A stretch of DNA of 64,000 bases from Armatimonadota bacterium. Lineage in GTDB: Bacteria > Armatimonadota > Hebobacteria > CAIYQO01. Under the pieces are notes generated by a model, which saw only the letters and a list, made by a program, of their open reading frames with translations, ran no database searches and was not told where the DNA came from. How positions within the stretch are numbered: the first letter of the stretch is position 1; the number at the start of each line of letters is the position of its first letter. The translations under genes and the position numbers were made by a program. The stretch lies in the NCBI GenBank assembly GCA_029553475.1, contig JAKPKV010000009.1:26450-90449 (forward strand). The letters run 5' to 3'. Below are positions 53,319-63,082 of this stretch, in pieces.

Positions 53319-53343
53319 GATGCAATGCGCAAAGGAGGAAGTC

Positions 53344-54105
53344 ATGGCAACGATCTCAAGTGTCTTTCCGCTGGCCGGGGTGGCCGGCGCAGTGGTGACG
53401 GTGCGCGGCGGCGGGTTCATCGCGCAAACCCAGGCGCGTATCGGGGGGGTGTCGGCGGCGGTCAGCGTCGTCTCGGCGACGGAGCTGGCGGTGACGGTAC
53501 CGGCGGGCGTCGCCGCCGGCCCGGCGGACCTGGCGGTGAGTGACGACGGCCTCGCCTGGGCCACGCTGGCGAAGGGCGTGTACGTGCTGGCGGCGCCGGC
53601 GACGACGACGCCGGGGAACCTGCTGCAGGGCAGCGCCCGCGCGGTCTTCATTGACGGCCGGCCGGTGGGCTTCACCGATGCCCCGGTGAAGCTGGCGCAC
53701 GACGTGGCGCTGAGCGAGGCGGAAGTCGAGCAGGAGGTCGGCGCGGTGAAGCTCTTCAAGCAGCAGGAGCGCTGGCGGATGAGCCTGTCGCTGGCCGAGG
53801 TCAGCCTGGAAAACCTCTGTACCGTCTTCGACGGCGCCGAGGTGGTGGAGGCCGGCGCGGTGCGCACGCTGGCGCTGGGCGGCACGGCGGCGGTGCGCGA
53901 GCACAGCCTGCTGGTACTCGGCCCCGGTCCCAACGGCGGCCAGCGCGACTTCTTCGTCTACCGCGCGGTGATTGACGGCCGGGAGCCGCTCACCATCGCC
54001 CGCGAAACGCCGCAGCGCCTGCCGCTGTCGTTTCGCCTGCTGCCGGAGATGAGCCTGCCCGCCGGGCAGCGGGTGCTGCGCATTGCCGAAGGAGGTGCCG
54101 CATGA
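53344..54105 (+). CDS. Phage tail tube protein with N-terminal IPT/TIG domain
   Basis: 253 residues, SD AAAGGAGG. Residues 1-80 form an IPT/TIG Ig-like domain (VFPLAGVAGAVVTVRGGGFIAQTQARIGG then VPAGVAAGPADLAVSDDG). Residues 95-250 look like a tail tube: a beta barrel with FIDGRPVGFTDAPVKLAHDV, KLFKQQERWRMSLSLAEVS and YRAVIDGREPLTIARE. In phages Ig domains are usually C-terminal decorations, so the N-terminal place is unusual. Overlaps the next gene (ATGA). Confidence 0.72.
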   Translation: MATISSVFPLAGVAGAVVTVRGGGFIAQTQARIGGVSAAVSVVSATELAVTVPAGVAAGPADLAVSDDGLAWATLAKGVYVLAAPATTTPGNLLQGSARAVFIDGRPVGFTDAPVKLAHDVALSEAEVEQEVGAVKLFKQQERWRMSLSLAEVSLENLCTVFDGAEVVEAGAVRTLALGGTAAVREHSLLVLGPGPNGGQRDFFVYRAVIDGREPLTIARETPQRLPLSFRLLPEMSLPAGQRVLRIAEGGAA

Positions 54106-54371
54106 GCACGATCACGCTGAGCCCGCTGACGGTGGGCGATCTGCAAGAATTGGCGCCGGCGCTGCAGGCGCTGGAGATGTTCCTGCATACGGCGCAGGAG
54201 GCGCGTCCCGCCTTGCTGCCGGAGCTGGTGCGCGCGCTGTCGCCCTGCCTGTGCCGGTTGAGCGGGCTGACGCCGGAGGCGCTGGACGCGCTGCCGCTGC
54301 CGGACTATCTGGCACTGCTGGCGCAATTAGGGGAGGCGCTACGGCCCCCTTTTCCCGGCCTTCCGGCCTGA
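54102..54371 (+). CDS. Phage tail assembly chaperone, short form
   Basis: 89 residues, mostly helical acidic-hydrophobic (LTVGDLQELAPALQALEMFLHTAQEARPALLPELVRAL), in the position between tail tube and tape measure where lambda gpG-like chaperones lie. Its end holds a slippery CCCTTTT at 54347-54353, giving a longer form by a -1 shift. The normal stop is TGA 54369-54371. Confidence 0.75.
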   Translation: MSTITLSPLTVGDLQELAPALQALEMFLHTAQEARPALLPELVRALSPCLCRLSGLTPEALDALPLPDYLALLAQLGEALRPPFPGLPA

Positions 54372-54619
54372 CGGACGCGCTGGCGGCGGAGTATGGCTGG
54401 CCGCGGGCGGCCATAGACGCGCTGTCGCTGCCGGAGGCGCTGGGGCTGCTCGCCAGCGCCACCGCGCGGCGGCGGCAGGAGCTGGCCGACCTGGCGCTGG
54501 CCGTCTACGCCGGCGCCGCCGGCGCGCTGGGCGGCGCCGAGGGATACCGGTCGCTGCTGCGCTGGACGCGGGCGCAACGGGGAGAAGAGGCCGGGGAGGA
54601 TGGCGTGGTGTGGCTGTAA
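54102..54619 (+). CDS. Phage tail assembly chaperone, -1 frameshift form (gpGT-like)
   Basis: Slippage at C CCT TTT moves ribosomes to the -1 frame after 84 codons and adds 88 more (SRPSGLTDALAAEYGWPRA ... EDGVVWL) up to TAA at 54619, for 172 residues. The extension carries AEYGWPRAAIDAL and a helical domain, as seen in frameshifted T domains of siphophages that bind the tape measure. The downstream frame has no own SD or start at this point, supporting frameshift use. Confidence 0.75.
54347..54368 (+). other. Programmed -1 frameshift signal
   Basis: The heptamer C-CCT-TTT fits X-XXY-YYZ in the zero frame. After 4 bases (54354-54357) a short GGCC-ttcc-GGCC type hairpin (54357-54368) follows. 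Position and frame agree with the two chaperone reading frames. This is the classic decoding signal of phage tail genes. Confidence 0.75.
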
Positions 54620-54694
54620 GACGCGCGCCACGGCGTTCCGACTGCGCCGCGCGGCGCGCGACCGACGCACGGGTGCGTGAGTGAGGAGGGTGTG

Positions 54695-55261
54695 ATGTAT
54701 GACGACGCGATGACGGTGGGGAAGGCGCTGCGGGCGCTGGAGGCGGGCGGGGAGGGGGCCGTGGTGGGGCTGCGGGCGGTGAATGCCGCGCTGGGCGAGA
54801 GTGAGGCGCGGATGGAACAGTTCGTGCGGGCGTTTCACCGGCAGGCCGCGAGCCTGCAGACGCAGTGGCGGCGCACGGTAGACGCCATGCTGGTGGACGT
54901 GGCGCGCTGGCTGGAGGGGATGAACGACGGCGCGCGGGGTTTTACCGCGCTGGACGGCGGCATGGGCGGCATCTTCGGCGCGGTGGGCAGCCTGGTGGGT
55001 CTGGCGACCGGCGACGGGAAGCGCCCGCGCGTCACCTTCGGCTACCCGGCGGTGCCGCGCCCGCCCGGCGCCCTCCTCCCTGACCCGGTGGAAAGCGGCG
55101 GCCGCGCGGTGGCGGTCACGGTGGCGGAGGGCGCGGTGCAGATCACCGCGCCGACGCTGGACGAAGCGGCGCTGGCGCACGCGGCGGAGACGCTGGCGGC
55201 GCGGCTCCAGGAGCGGCTGGCGTTTGAAGATCGCCGGGTCGGGCGGTTGAGCGGGGGATAG
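54695..55261 (+). CDS. Short tape measure-like tail protein
   Basis: ATG 54695 with GAGGAGGG upstream; 188 residues. A helical N-terminus (VVGLRAVNAALGESEARMEQFVRAFHRQAASLQTQWRRTVD) is followed by a Gly/Ala-rich hydrophobic patch (GGMGGIFGAVGSLVGLATG), the usual membrane-active segment of tape measures, and a C-terminal domain. It is in the tape measure position after the chaperones. At 188 residues it is very short compared with common phages (600-1500) but similar to gene transfer agent tape measures (about 220). Confidence 0.65.
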   Translation: MYDDAMTVGKALRALEAGGEGAVVGLRAVNAALGESEARMEQFVRAFHRQAASLQTQWRRTVDAMLVDVARWLEGMNDGARGFTALDGGMGGIFGAVGSLVGLATGDGKRPRVTFGYPAVPRPPGALLPDPVESGGRAVAVTVAEGAVQITAPTLDEAALAHAAETLAARLQERLAFEDRRVGRLSGG

Positions 55262-55273
55262 GAGGGCAGCGAC

Positions 55274-55636
55274 ATGGCGCATGTGTTGGACGGATACGTG
55301 TATCCGCTGGATCCGCGGCCGGGCGGTTTCACCGGGGTGCGGTTGGCGCCGCGGCGCGCGGATGTGGCGACCTTTGGCGATAACGTCAGCCTGTACTGGG
55401 ATGCCGTGTGGCCGGATACGCTGGTGCGCGAGGAGTGGACGCAGTTGGAGGCGGCGCAGTACCTGGCGTTTCACGCGAAATGGCTGGCGAACGGCGGCGG
55501 GACGCTGTATGACTGGTCGCCCGGCGATGGCCAAACCTACCGGGTGGAGATCGTCGCCCTGGACGGCCGCGCGCACAAGGCGGAGACCTACGTGAACGTG
55601 AGCCTGGTGCTGAAGGTGCATGGGGTGGCGGGATAA
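55274..55636 (+). CDS. Phage distal tail/baseplate-associated protein
   Basis: 120 residues, SD AGGAGGG. Beta-rich: HVLDGYVYPLDPRPGGFTGVRL, DVATFGDNVSLYWDAVWPDTLVREEWTQLE, TLYDWSPGDGQTYRVEIVALDGRA. Position between tape measure and hub fits a small distal tail protein. No firm family match. Confidence 0.6.
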   Translation: MAHVLDGYVYPLDPRPGGFTGVRLAPRRADVATFGDNVSLYWDAVWPDTLVREEWTQLEAAQYLAFHAKWLANGGGTLYDWSPGDGQTYRVEIVALDGRAHKAETYVNVSLVLKVHGVAG

Positions 55637-55640
55637 CGGC

Positions 55641-55679
55641 TCACCGCTCCTCCCCGTTGCGGGGAGGGGGAAGCGGTGA
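55641..55679. repeat. Short C/G-rich hairpin, repeat remnant
   Basis: TCACCGCTCCTCCCC, 5 bases, GGGGAGGGGGAAGCGGTGA form an imperfect hairpin at the gene junction. It looks like a short member of the 8067 family. Confidence 0.55.
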
Positions 55680-55697
55680 AGAAAGGCGGGCGGACGG

Positions 55698-57035
55698 ATG
55701 GCGCAATCACTCAGCGCGAGTTACCAGGCGGCGATGGCGGCGGCGGTGCGGCGGCCGCTGGTGACGGTGACGGCGTATCCTGGTGGGGACGCGCGGGCGA
55801 TCACCGCGGCGGTGGCCGCCTGGTCGGTAGAGCGGCAGCGCGGCACGCGGGCGGGGACGGCCACGCTGACGGTGGCCAATCCCGGCGGCGCGTATGGTCC
55901 GGGGGGCGGGGCGCCGTGCGCCGGTTGGCTGGCCCCGGGCACGCGGGTGACGATTCGCCAGGGGCTGCGCACGGCGGCGGGCGACGAAACGCTGCCCGTC
56001 TTCACCGGCGCGGTGCAGGTCGCGGAGACGGCCTATCGGCGCGGCGACGACGAGCTGCTCACCGTCCACCTGCTGGATGGCGCCGGCCGTTTCTGTCACC
56101 AGGAGATTATCAGCCCGCTCTATCAGCAGGTGCAGGCGAATGATATCGTCAGCGCGCTGTTCACGACCTACGGCGGGATGGACGCGTCAGCGATTCAGCT
56201 CGCGGCGGCGGACTACCTGGTGCCGCGCGTCCAGTTCGTCGAAGAGGCGCTGATGGATGCCGGCCACCTGCTCATGCAGGCGGCGCGCCGGCGGCTGTTT
56301 TTCGACGCGGACGGGGTCTTGCGCAGCGCGCCGCTGGCGCCGCCGGCGGCGCCGCAGTGGACGATCGGCGCGCGGGAGATCATGCAGGTCACCGACGCTT
56401 GGGCGCCGCCGCCGGCCACGCGCTGCACGGTGACGGGCCGCACTCAGGCGTCACAGCGGCAGGTCGGCGAGGAGGTGCTGTGGCAGGAGGTGACGGTAAG
56501 CGGCTACCAGTTCGGCGCGATGGTCAACGTGCCGTTCACCCCCGCCGGCGCCGTCTATGAGGAGGTGCGCCTGGAGCCGGTGACGCCGCTGGCGGCCTTT
56601 GAGCAGGTGGCGCTCTATGGCGTCACCGGCGAGGGCATCACCGTGAAGGTGCTCAGTCCGGCCGGCCGCGCCATCACCATCCGCTGTTACGGCAAGCAGG
56701 TCTACTACACCACGCCGAGCGTGATGGCGACGGTGGAGGACAGCGATCTGCTCGCGCGGTTTGGCCTCATCGGGCGCGAGATCAACAACACGGTGGTGAA
56801 GGATGAGGCGACCGCGCTGTGGCTCGCGTCCCACGCGCTGGATGAAGCGCGCTGGAGCCGGCGCACGCTCACGCTGCGCCTCCTCGGCCACCCGGGGCTG
56901 GAGCCCGGCGACCTGCTGGCGCTGGAACACCCGCGTACCGGCGAGGCGCTGACCGTCTGGGCCAACACCGTGCGTCACGCCGGCCGCCGCGGCCGGGAGG
57001 AATGGTCGGCGGTGGAAGGGTGGGCCGTGGTGTGA
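55698..57035 (+). CDS. Phage baseplate hub-like tail protein
   Basis: 445 residues. The sequence is beta-rich with an early domain (WSVERQRGTRAGTATLTVANPGGAYGPGGG), a mid domain (VQVAETAYRRGDDELLTVHLLDGAGRFCHQEII; DIVSALFTTYGG) and a late domain (RTLTLRLLGHPGLEPGDLLALEHPRTGEALTVWANTVRH). The LEPGDLLAL segment and preceding pattern are typical of gp27/gpD-like hub proteins. Stop is 2 bases from a 67-bp palindrome. Confidence 0.72.
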   Translation: MAQSLSASYQAAMAAAVRRPLVTVTAYPGGDARAITAAVAAWSVERQRGTRAGTATLTVANPGGAYGPGGGAPCAGWLAPGTRVTIRQGLRTAAGDETLPVFTGAVQVAETAYRRGDDELLTVHLLDGAGRFCHQEIISPLYQQVQANDIVSALFTTYGGMDASAIQLAAADYLVPRVQFVEEALMDAGHLLMQAARRRLFFDADGVLRSAPLAPPAAPQWTIGAREIMQVTDAWAPPPATRCTVTGRTQASQRQVGEEVLWQEVTVSGYQFGAMVNVPFTPAGAVYEEVRLEPVTPLAAFEQVALYGVTGEGITVKVLSPAGRAITIRCYGKQVYYTTPSVMATVEDSDLLARFGLIGREINNTVVKDEATALWLASHALDEARWSRRTLTLRLLGHPGLEPGDLLALEHPRTGEALTVWANTVRHAGRRGREEWSAVEGWAVV

Positions 57036-57037
57036 CC

Positions 57038-57104
57038 GGTGTTCACCTCTCCCCCCGGCCCCCTCCCCTACGCGGGGAGGGGGCCGGGGGGAGAGGTGAA
57101 CACC
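57038..57104. repeat. Perfect 67-bp palindrome of the C/G-rich family
   Basis: Two 31-base arms (start GGTGTTCACCTCTCCCCCCG) around TACGC are exact reverse complements. It is the shortest full member of the 8067 family and separates hub and spike genes within the operon. Confidence 0.92.
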
Positions 57105-57121
57105 GGGAAAGGAAAGAGATC

Positions 57122-58669
57122 ATGTCATTCTGGAAATCACGGGCGGACATACAGGATCGCTACCGGCGGGAGTTGTTCGCCGGCACGGTGGTGGCGTGCA
57201 ACGCGGACGGCACCTATGACGTGGCGCTGCCGGGCGCGGCGGAGCCGGTGCGCGGGGTGGCGAACGCCGGGGAGCTGCGCTTCCAGGCCGGCAACCGCGT
57301 GGTGGTGACGCGGGCGGGCGGGCGCGACGGGTGGCAGATCCACGCCGGCATGGCCGCGGGCGCGCCGACGCGGGCGCTCAACCCTGACGCGCTCATTGAC
57401 GCCCCGCCGCTGGTCTATTGGGGCGGCCTGACACGGTCTGGCGCGGAGGCGGAGACCATTGCCGACTACGTGGACGGCCGGCGCTGGCCGTTGGCGGCGC
57501 TGCTGCGGAGCGGCGCGGAGGATGGGCAGATGCCGCTGTGGTCGGATGCCGCCGGCGCCTGGGTGCCGAGTTCCGCCGGCGGGCAGAATGTGGGGGCGCT
57601 GCGCGCGCTGGCGGCGGCGGGATTGGCCGGCTGCATCGCCGGCGCGCAGCGCCCGTGGTTGGTGCCGCCCTGCGTGGGCGGGTGGCTGATGATCATCGGC
57701 ATGGAGACCGATCCCGGCCTGTCCGCCGGCGCCTTCGTCTACAGCGCCACCAGCTTTGGGCACGTTCGCGCGGGGGCCTACCCGGTGCAGGCGATGACGC
57801 TGGCCTACTGGAAGCTGGACGAAGCCGCATCGAGCCAAAACGCGCTGGACTGCTCCGGCCATCTGCGCGACCTGACGCCGTACGAGATGAGCAGCAGCGT
57901 CTCCGGCGCCTTTTACGGCGCGCGCCAGTGGAACGGGGTCACCAGTTACCTGCACCGCGCGGCGCTGCCGCTGCAGGGCAGCAACCAGCTCAGCATCGAG
58001 CTCTGGATCAAGCCGGACTCGCTGGCCAATAGCCCGCTGCTTTTTTATCAGGAAGGCAGCGGCTCGCTGCAGTTCGAAGGCGGCGGCACGGCGCTGCGCC
58101 TGTATGTCATCACCGGTGGCGGTACGGCCGTCGCGCAGGCCACCACTGATCCGGCGGTGCTCTGTGATGGCAGCTGGCACTATCTCGCCGGCGTCTATGA
58201 CGGGGCAACGCTGCGCCTCTACGTGGACGGCCAACAGACCGGCACGACGCCGACGCACAGCGGCAACGTGGGCGCCCCGGCGAGCACGAACTGCTACCTG
58301 GGCGTCCACGCGCCCGGCTGGACTTACTGGTCGCGCTATTATGATGGCGCCATGGACGAGGTGCGCATCACCCAGGGCGCCGTCTCGGCGGGAGAGATCG
58401 CGAAGGCCTGGGCCGGCCGGCTGGCGCTGCGGGCGGTCACCTCGCGCTTCACCGCCCCGGCGGCCTGGAGCCACGCCATGCTCGGTGAGGCACCGGTGTT
58501 CAACGACGGCACGATCACCTACGATCTCAGTGCCGACAACGGCGCCACCTGGACGCCCGCCGCCACCTGGGACTGGACCGTCCCCCAAACCCCCGGCACG
58601 GAGTGGCGTATCCGCGCGGCCCTCACCGGCAAAGCGGAAATCCATCGCCTGGGGCTGGTGGGCCTGTAA
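57122..58669 (+). CDS. Phage tail spike with OB domain and LamG-type lectin domain
   Basis: ATG 57122 with GGAAAGG upstream; 515 residues. Residues 15-85 form an OB-like barrel (LFAGTVVACNADGTYDVALPG, NRVVVTRAGGRDGWQIH), as in gp5/VgrG-type central spikes. About residues 220-390 are a LamG/concanavalin domain (TLAYWKLDEAASSQNALDCSGHLRD; SIELWIKPDSLANSP; DGSWHYLAGVYDGATLRLYVDGQ; DEVRI). LamG domains bind glycans, so this is the likely receptor-binding protein. It follows the hub. Confidence 0.78.
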   Translation: MSFWKSRADIQDRYRRELFAGTVVACNADGTYDVALPGAAEPVRGVANAGELRFQAGNRVVVTRAGGRDGWQIHAGMAAGAPTRALNPDALIDAPPLVYWGGLTRSGAEAETIADYVDGRRWPLAALLRSGAEDGQMPLWSDAAGAWVPSSAGGQNVGALRALAAAGLAGCIAGAQRPWLVPPCVGGWLMIIGMETDPGLSAGAFVYSATSFGHVRAGAYPVQAMTLAYWKLDEAASSQNALDCSGHLRDLTPYEMSSSVSGAFYGARQWNGVTSYLHRAALPLQGSNQLSIELWIKPDSLANSPLLFYQEGSGSLQFEGGGTALRLYVITGGGTAVAQATTDPAVLCDGSWHYLAGVYDGATLRLYVDGQQTGTTPTHSGNVGAPASTNCYLGVHAPGWTYWSRYYDGAMDEVRITQGAVSAGEIAKAWAGRLALRAVTSRFTAPAAWSHAMLGEAPVFNDGTITYDLSADNGATWTPAATWDWTVPQTPGTEWRIRAALTGKAEIHRLGLVGL

Positions 58670-58696
58670 TCGTCATCCTCATCGAAGGAGGAGTAT

Positions 58697-58823
58697 GAAA
58701 TGTCGGTTGCACTGGGACTGACTGCGCATGGCCACCCATGCAGCCCGTCGCATTGGCGCACACACGCGTCGGTGACAGTGTCGTGCCGCCATGCGGAGTC
58801 TGTCCCGGTGGAACCGACATTTC
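58697..58823. repeat. MITE-like element, GGGACTGACTGCGCATGG family, copy 2
   Basis: 127 bp with imperfect 35-bp inverted ends: GAAATGTCGGTT at the left and AACCGACATTTC at the right, continuing into GGGACTGACTGCGCATGG and its inverted CCATGCGGAGTCTGTCCC. It follows directly on an SD and ATG (GGAGGAGTATG, 58686-58697) that then read only 8 codons, so it may have cut a small gene. Copy 1 lies at 10967-11072. Confidence 0.8.
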
Positions 58824-58839
58824 GGAAAGGAGGCGTATG

Positions 58840-59058
58840 ATGACGGATTTCAATCTCACCACCTTGCTGCAGCTCGGGCCTTTGGCGGTGGTGCTCATCT
58901 ACATTATCATGCGGTTGGAGCGCGCGATGGGGGCGCTGGCGGTGGGGGTGAGCCGCATGAACCGTATCCTGCTGCTGCTCCTGCGGCGGTCAGGGCTGGA
59001 TGACGCGGAAGCGCTGGCGCTCTGCGAGGGCGTCGGAAGGAGGGAGAGCGATGGATAA
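58840..59058 (+). CDS. Small membrane protein, holin-like
   Basis: 72 residues from the second ATG of ATGATG; AAAGGAGG 6 bases before it. One membrane helix (LLQLGPLAVVLIYIIMRLERAM) then an amphipathic basic stretch (RMNRILLLLLRRSG). The BhlA/holin type of phage lysis proteins has this build. It follows the spike gene, where lysis genes are expected. Confidence 0.6.
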   Translation: MTDFNLTTLLQLGPLAVVLIYIIMRLERAMGALAVGVSRMNRILLLLLRRSGLDDAEALALCEGVGRRESDG

Positions 59059-59092
59059 GCTGATGATCGCGGGGAAGGCGGTGGGGGAGTGA
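59051..59092 (+). pseudogene. Orphan start of a lost small gene
   Basis: An SD (GGAAGGAGG) and ATG 59051 give MDKLMIAGKAVGE and stop just before the repeat at 59100. The lysis-region position and truncation suggest the start of a gene removed by insertion of the repeat, possibly the endolysin. Could be chance. Confidence 0.3.
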
Positions 59093-59099
59093 GCGCTGC

Positions 59100-59230
59100 G
59101 TTCACCTCTCCCCCCGGCCCCCTCCCCTGAGTGGGGAGGGGGAGAAGCGGTGTAGAGCATCAACGCCGGCATCATACTTCGACTCACTCCCCCTCCCTTC
59201 ATAGGGGAGGGGGCCGGGGGAGAGGTGAAC
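59100..59230. repeat. C/G-rich palindromic repeat in the lysis region
   Basis: 131 bp, starts GTTCACCTCTCCCCCCGG and ends CCGGGGGAGAGGTGAAC. The centre differs from the copies at 8067 and 9655. No coding capacity. Confidence 0.88.
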
Positions 59231-59267
59231 GCCGGCACCGAGACATTCTCGAAAGGAGGAAAGGCAG

Positions 59268-59438
59268 ATGAAATTCACCAGTCGCAAATTCCTGCTCACG
59301 CTGGGCGCGGTGATGGTGGCGGTGGGCGGCGCGCTCTCCGGCGAGATCACCTGGGCGCAGACGGTCTGGGCCACGGTCACCGCCGTGCTCGGCTACGTCG
59401 GCATCGAAGGCGTCCGCGACATCAAAGCGGCACCGTAA
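59268..59438 (+). CDS. Small two-helix membrane protein, holin-like
   Basis: 56 residues, AAAGGAGG 9-16 bases before the ATG. Two hydrophobic segments (FLLTLGAVMVAVGGALSG; VWATVTAVLGYVGIEGV) separated by a short loop (EITWAQ), charged ends. This matches small class holins and it is the last gene of the tail operon. A strong hairpin follows. Confidence 0.65.
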   Translation: MKFTSRKFLLTLGAVMVAVGGALSGEITWAQTVWATVTAVLGYVGIEGVRDIKAAP

Positions 59439-59446
59439 AGCGGGAA

Positions 59447-59481
59447 GGCGGAGGGCCGTCCATATGGGGCGGCCCTCCGCC
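59447..59481 (+). terminator. Terminator hairpin of the phage tail operon
   Basis: 12-bp perfect stem (59447-59458 with 59470-59481), 11-base loop, 9 bases after the last phage gene and before the ligA promoter. No T-run. Confidence 0.65.
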
Positions 59482-59491
59482 CTATCCGCCG

Positions 59492-59520
59492 TTGACAAGG
59501 AAAGGCTGTCGTCGTAAAGT
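59492..59520 (+). promoter_or_regulatory. ligA promoter TTGACA-17-TAAAGT
   Basis: TTGACA (59492-59497), 17 bases, TAAAGT (59515-59520); ATG 59562 lies 41 bases downstream with GAGGA 6 bases before it. Confidence 0.75.
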
Positions 59521-59522
59521 GA

Positions 59523-61619
<2,097 letters not shown>

Positions 61620-61701
61620 GGAGTAATCAGTGAGGATTACTACATTACTACTTATCCCCGCCCCCCCTCTCCCTCCGCCGATCACAAACGAGGACAGTGA
61701 C

Positions 61702-62439
61702 ATGCGCACATCCCGCGAACGCCTGGATACCTTTTGGGCGACGGAGCTGGGCTGCGCGCCGGCGGCGCTCCATGAGGGAGGGCTCACCGTGTGCCTGCCC
61801 GCGCACCGCGCCGGCCCGCGCTGGATGGGATGGATGGTGCCGGTGGATTGCGTCCGGCTGGGCGGCGCCTCTCCCGATACCGGCGTGCTCTCCCTCACGC
61901 CGAAGCTGGCGCAAGCCTACGCGCGCCAGGCTCAGCGCCTCGTCAGCGCGGATTCCTACCTGCCGCCGAACGGCCAGGCCCTCATCCGCTTCATGCGCGA
62001 GCACCTGCCCACCGCCGTGCCGAAAGTCCACCACATCCTCTTCGTGAACGAGGCTGCCTTCACCCCCGCGCCCGACGTCTACCCGGTGGGCGCGCTGCGT
62101 GAGAACGATCCCCACGCCGACTGGTACCGCCTGCACTTCGACGGTCCGGTCTTCGTGGCGCGCAACGAGTGGGGGCACATCGTCTCCTGGGCGGCGCTGA
62201 AGTGCAAGTCGGACGACGTGTGGGAGCTGGCCGTCGTCACCGATGCCCCCTACCGCGGCCGCGGCCTCGCCCGCAGCGTCGTCACCCGCGCCACCCGCGC
62301 CGCCCTCGACACCGGCAAGCTGCCCATCTACCTCTACGACGTCAGCAATACCGCTTCCGCCCGCGTCGCCCAGGCGCTGGGCTACCAGTTCTACGGCTAC
62401 GAGCTGACCTGCGAATACGGCCGGGTGACGCGGCGGTGA
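61702..62439 (+). CDS. GNAT family N-acetyltransferase
   Basis: ATG 61702 with GAGGAC upstream; 245 residues. The first 150 residues are a helical/beta domain; the GNAT core lies in the last 100: VWELAVVTDAPYRGRGLARSVVTRATRAAL (motif A) and NTASARVAQALGYQFYGYE (motif B). The build with N-terminal extension resembles GCN5-type acetyltransferases of unknown substrate. It follows ligA by 83 bases. Confidence 0.87.
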   Translation: MRTSRERLDTFWATELGCAPAALHEGGLTVCLPAHRAGPRWMGWMVPVDCVRLGGASPDTGVLSLTPKLAQAYARQAQRLVSADSYLPPNGQALIRFMREHLPTAVPKVHHILFVNEAAFTPAPDVYPVGALRENDPHADWYRLHFDGPVFVARNEWGHIVSWAALKCKSDDVWELAVVTDAPYRGRGLARSVVTRATRAALDTGKLPIYLYDVSNTASARVAQALGYQFYGYELTCEYGRVTRR

Positions 62440-62477
62440 GCGCAGGCTCTTACCAAGTGTCGGACACGATCTCCAAT

Positions 62478-62563
62478 CGTTCGTAGTAGCGCCGCAGCCT
62501 GAGCAAGGCGCGTCCGGATAGGCACCCCGGCGTGGAAATGCGACGCGCAGGCTGCGGCGCTAC
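62478..62563. repeat. Diverged inverted repeat, CGTTCGTAGTCGC family
   Basis: GTAGCGCCGCAGCCTG (62486-62501) pairs exactly with 62548-62563, and flanking words CGTTCGTAG and GCAAGGCGCGTC match the element at 49295-49403. Confidence 0.75.
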
Positions 62564-62591
62564 TGCGCAACCATCGAAAGCAGATATAAAA

Positions 62592-62620
62592 AACGGGCGG
62601 GGGAGTGCCCCCCGCCCGTT
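62592..62620 (-). terminator. Intrinsic terminator of infC-rpmI-rplT
   Basis: On the minus strand a 12-bp perfect stem (62620-62609 with 62603-62592, 5-base loop) is followed by TTTTTATAT. This is a textbook intrinsic terminator 24 bases past rplT. Confidence 0.9.
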
Positions 62621-62643
62621 GTCTGCCCGGTATGTGCGGCCGG

Positions 62644-63000
62644 TCAGGCCACCGCATCCTTCGCGCGCTGCACGAGCAGCGTGAAGGCCGCCGGATCATG
62701 GATGGCCACTTCGGCCAGATTCTTGCGGTTCACCTGGATATTGGCCAGTGCGAGCCCGTGGATGAACTGGTTGTAGGTGGTGCCGTTCAGGCGGCAGGCC
62801 GCGTTGATGCGGGCGATCCAGAGCTTGCGATAATCGCGCTTTTTCTGCTTGCGGCCGCGGAAAGCATCGTCCATCGCTTTGATGACGGCTTCGTTGGCGC
62901 GGCGGAACACGCGATGCCGCTGGCCCCAGTAGCCGGAGGCGGCTTTCAAAATACGCTTGTGGCGCTTGCGGGTCATCACCCCGCGTTTCACACGAGACAT
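62644..63000 (-). CDS. rplT: 50S ribosomal protein L20
   Basis: 118 residues: [53 protein letters not shown]-like [22 protein letters not shown] and [12 protein letters not shown]. All are standard L20. SD AAGGAG is upstream. Third gene of the infC operon; L20 usually controls this operon by binding its mRNA. Confidence 0.97.
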   Translation of the reverse strand: MSRVKRGVMTRKRHKRILKAASGYWGQRHRVFRRANEAVIKAMDDAFRGRKQKKRDYRKLWIARINAACRLNGTTYNQFIHGLALANIQVNRKNLAEVAIHDPAAFTLLVQRAKDAVA

Positions 63001-63082
63001 GGCTTACTCCTTGTCACGAGTCCCACCGGCGGATGGCGCCGGGGTGTCGGAGGCCCGGGAGCGGGCGCTTGATTGAGGCGGA

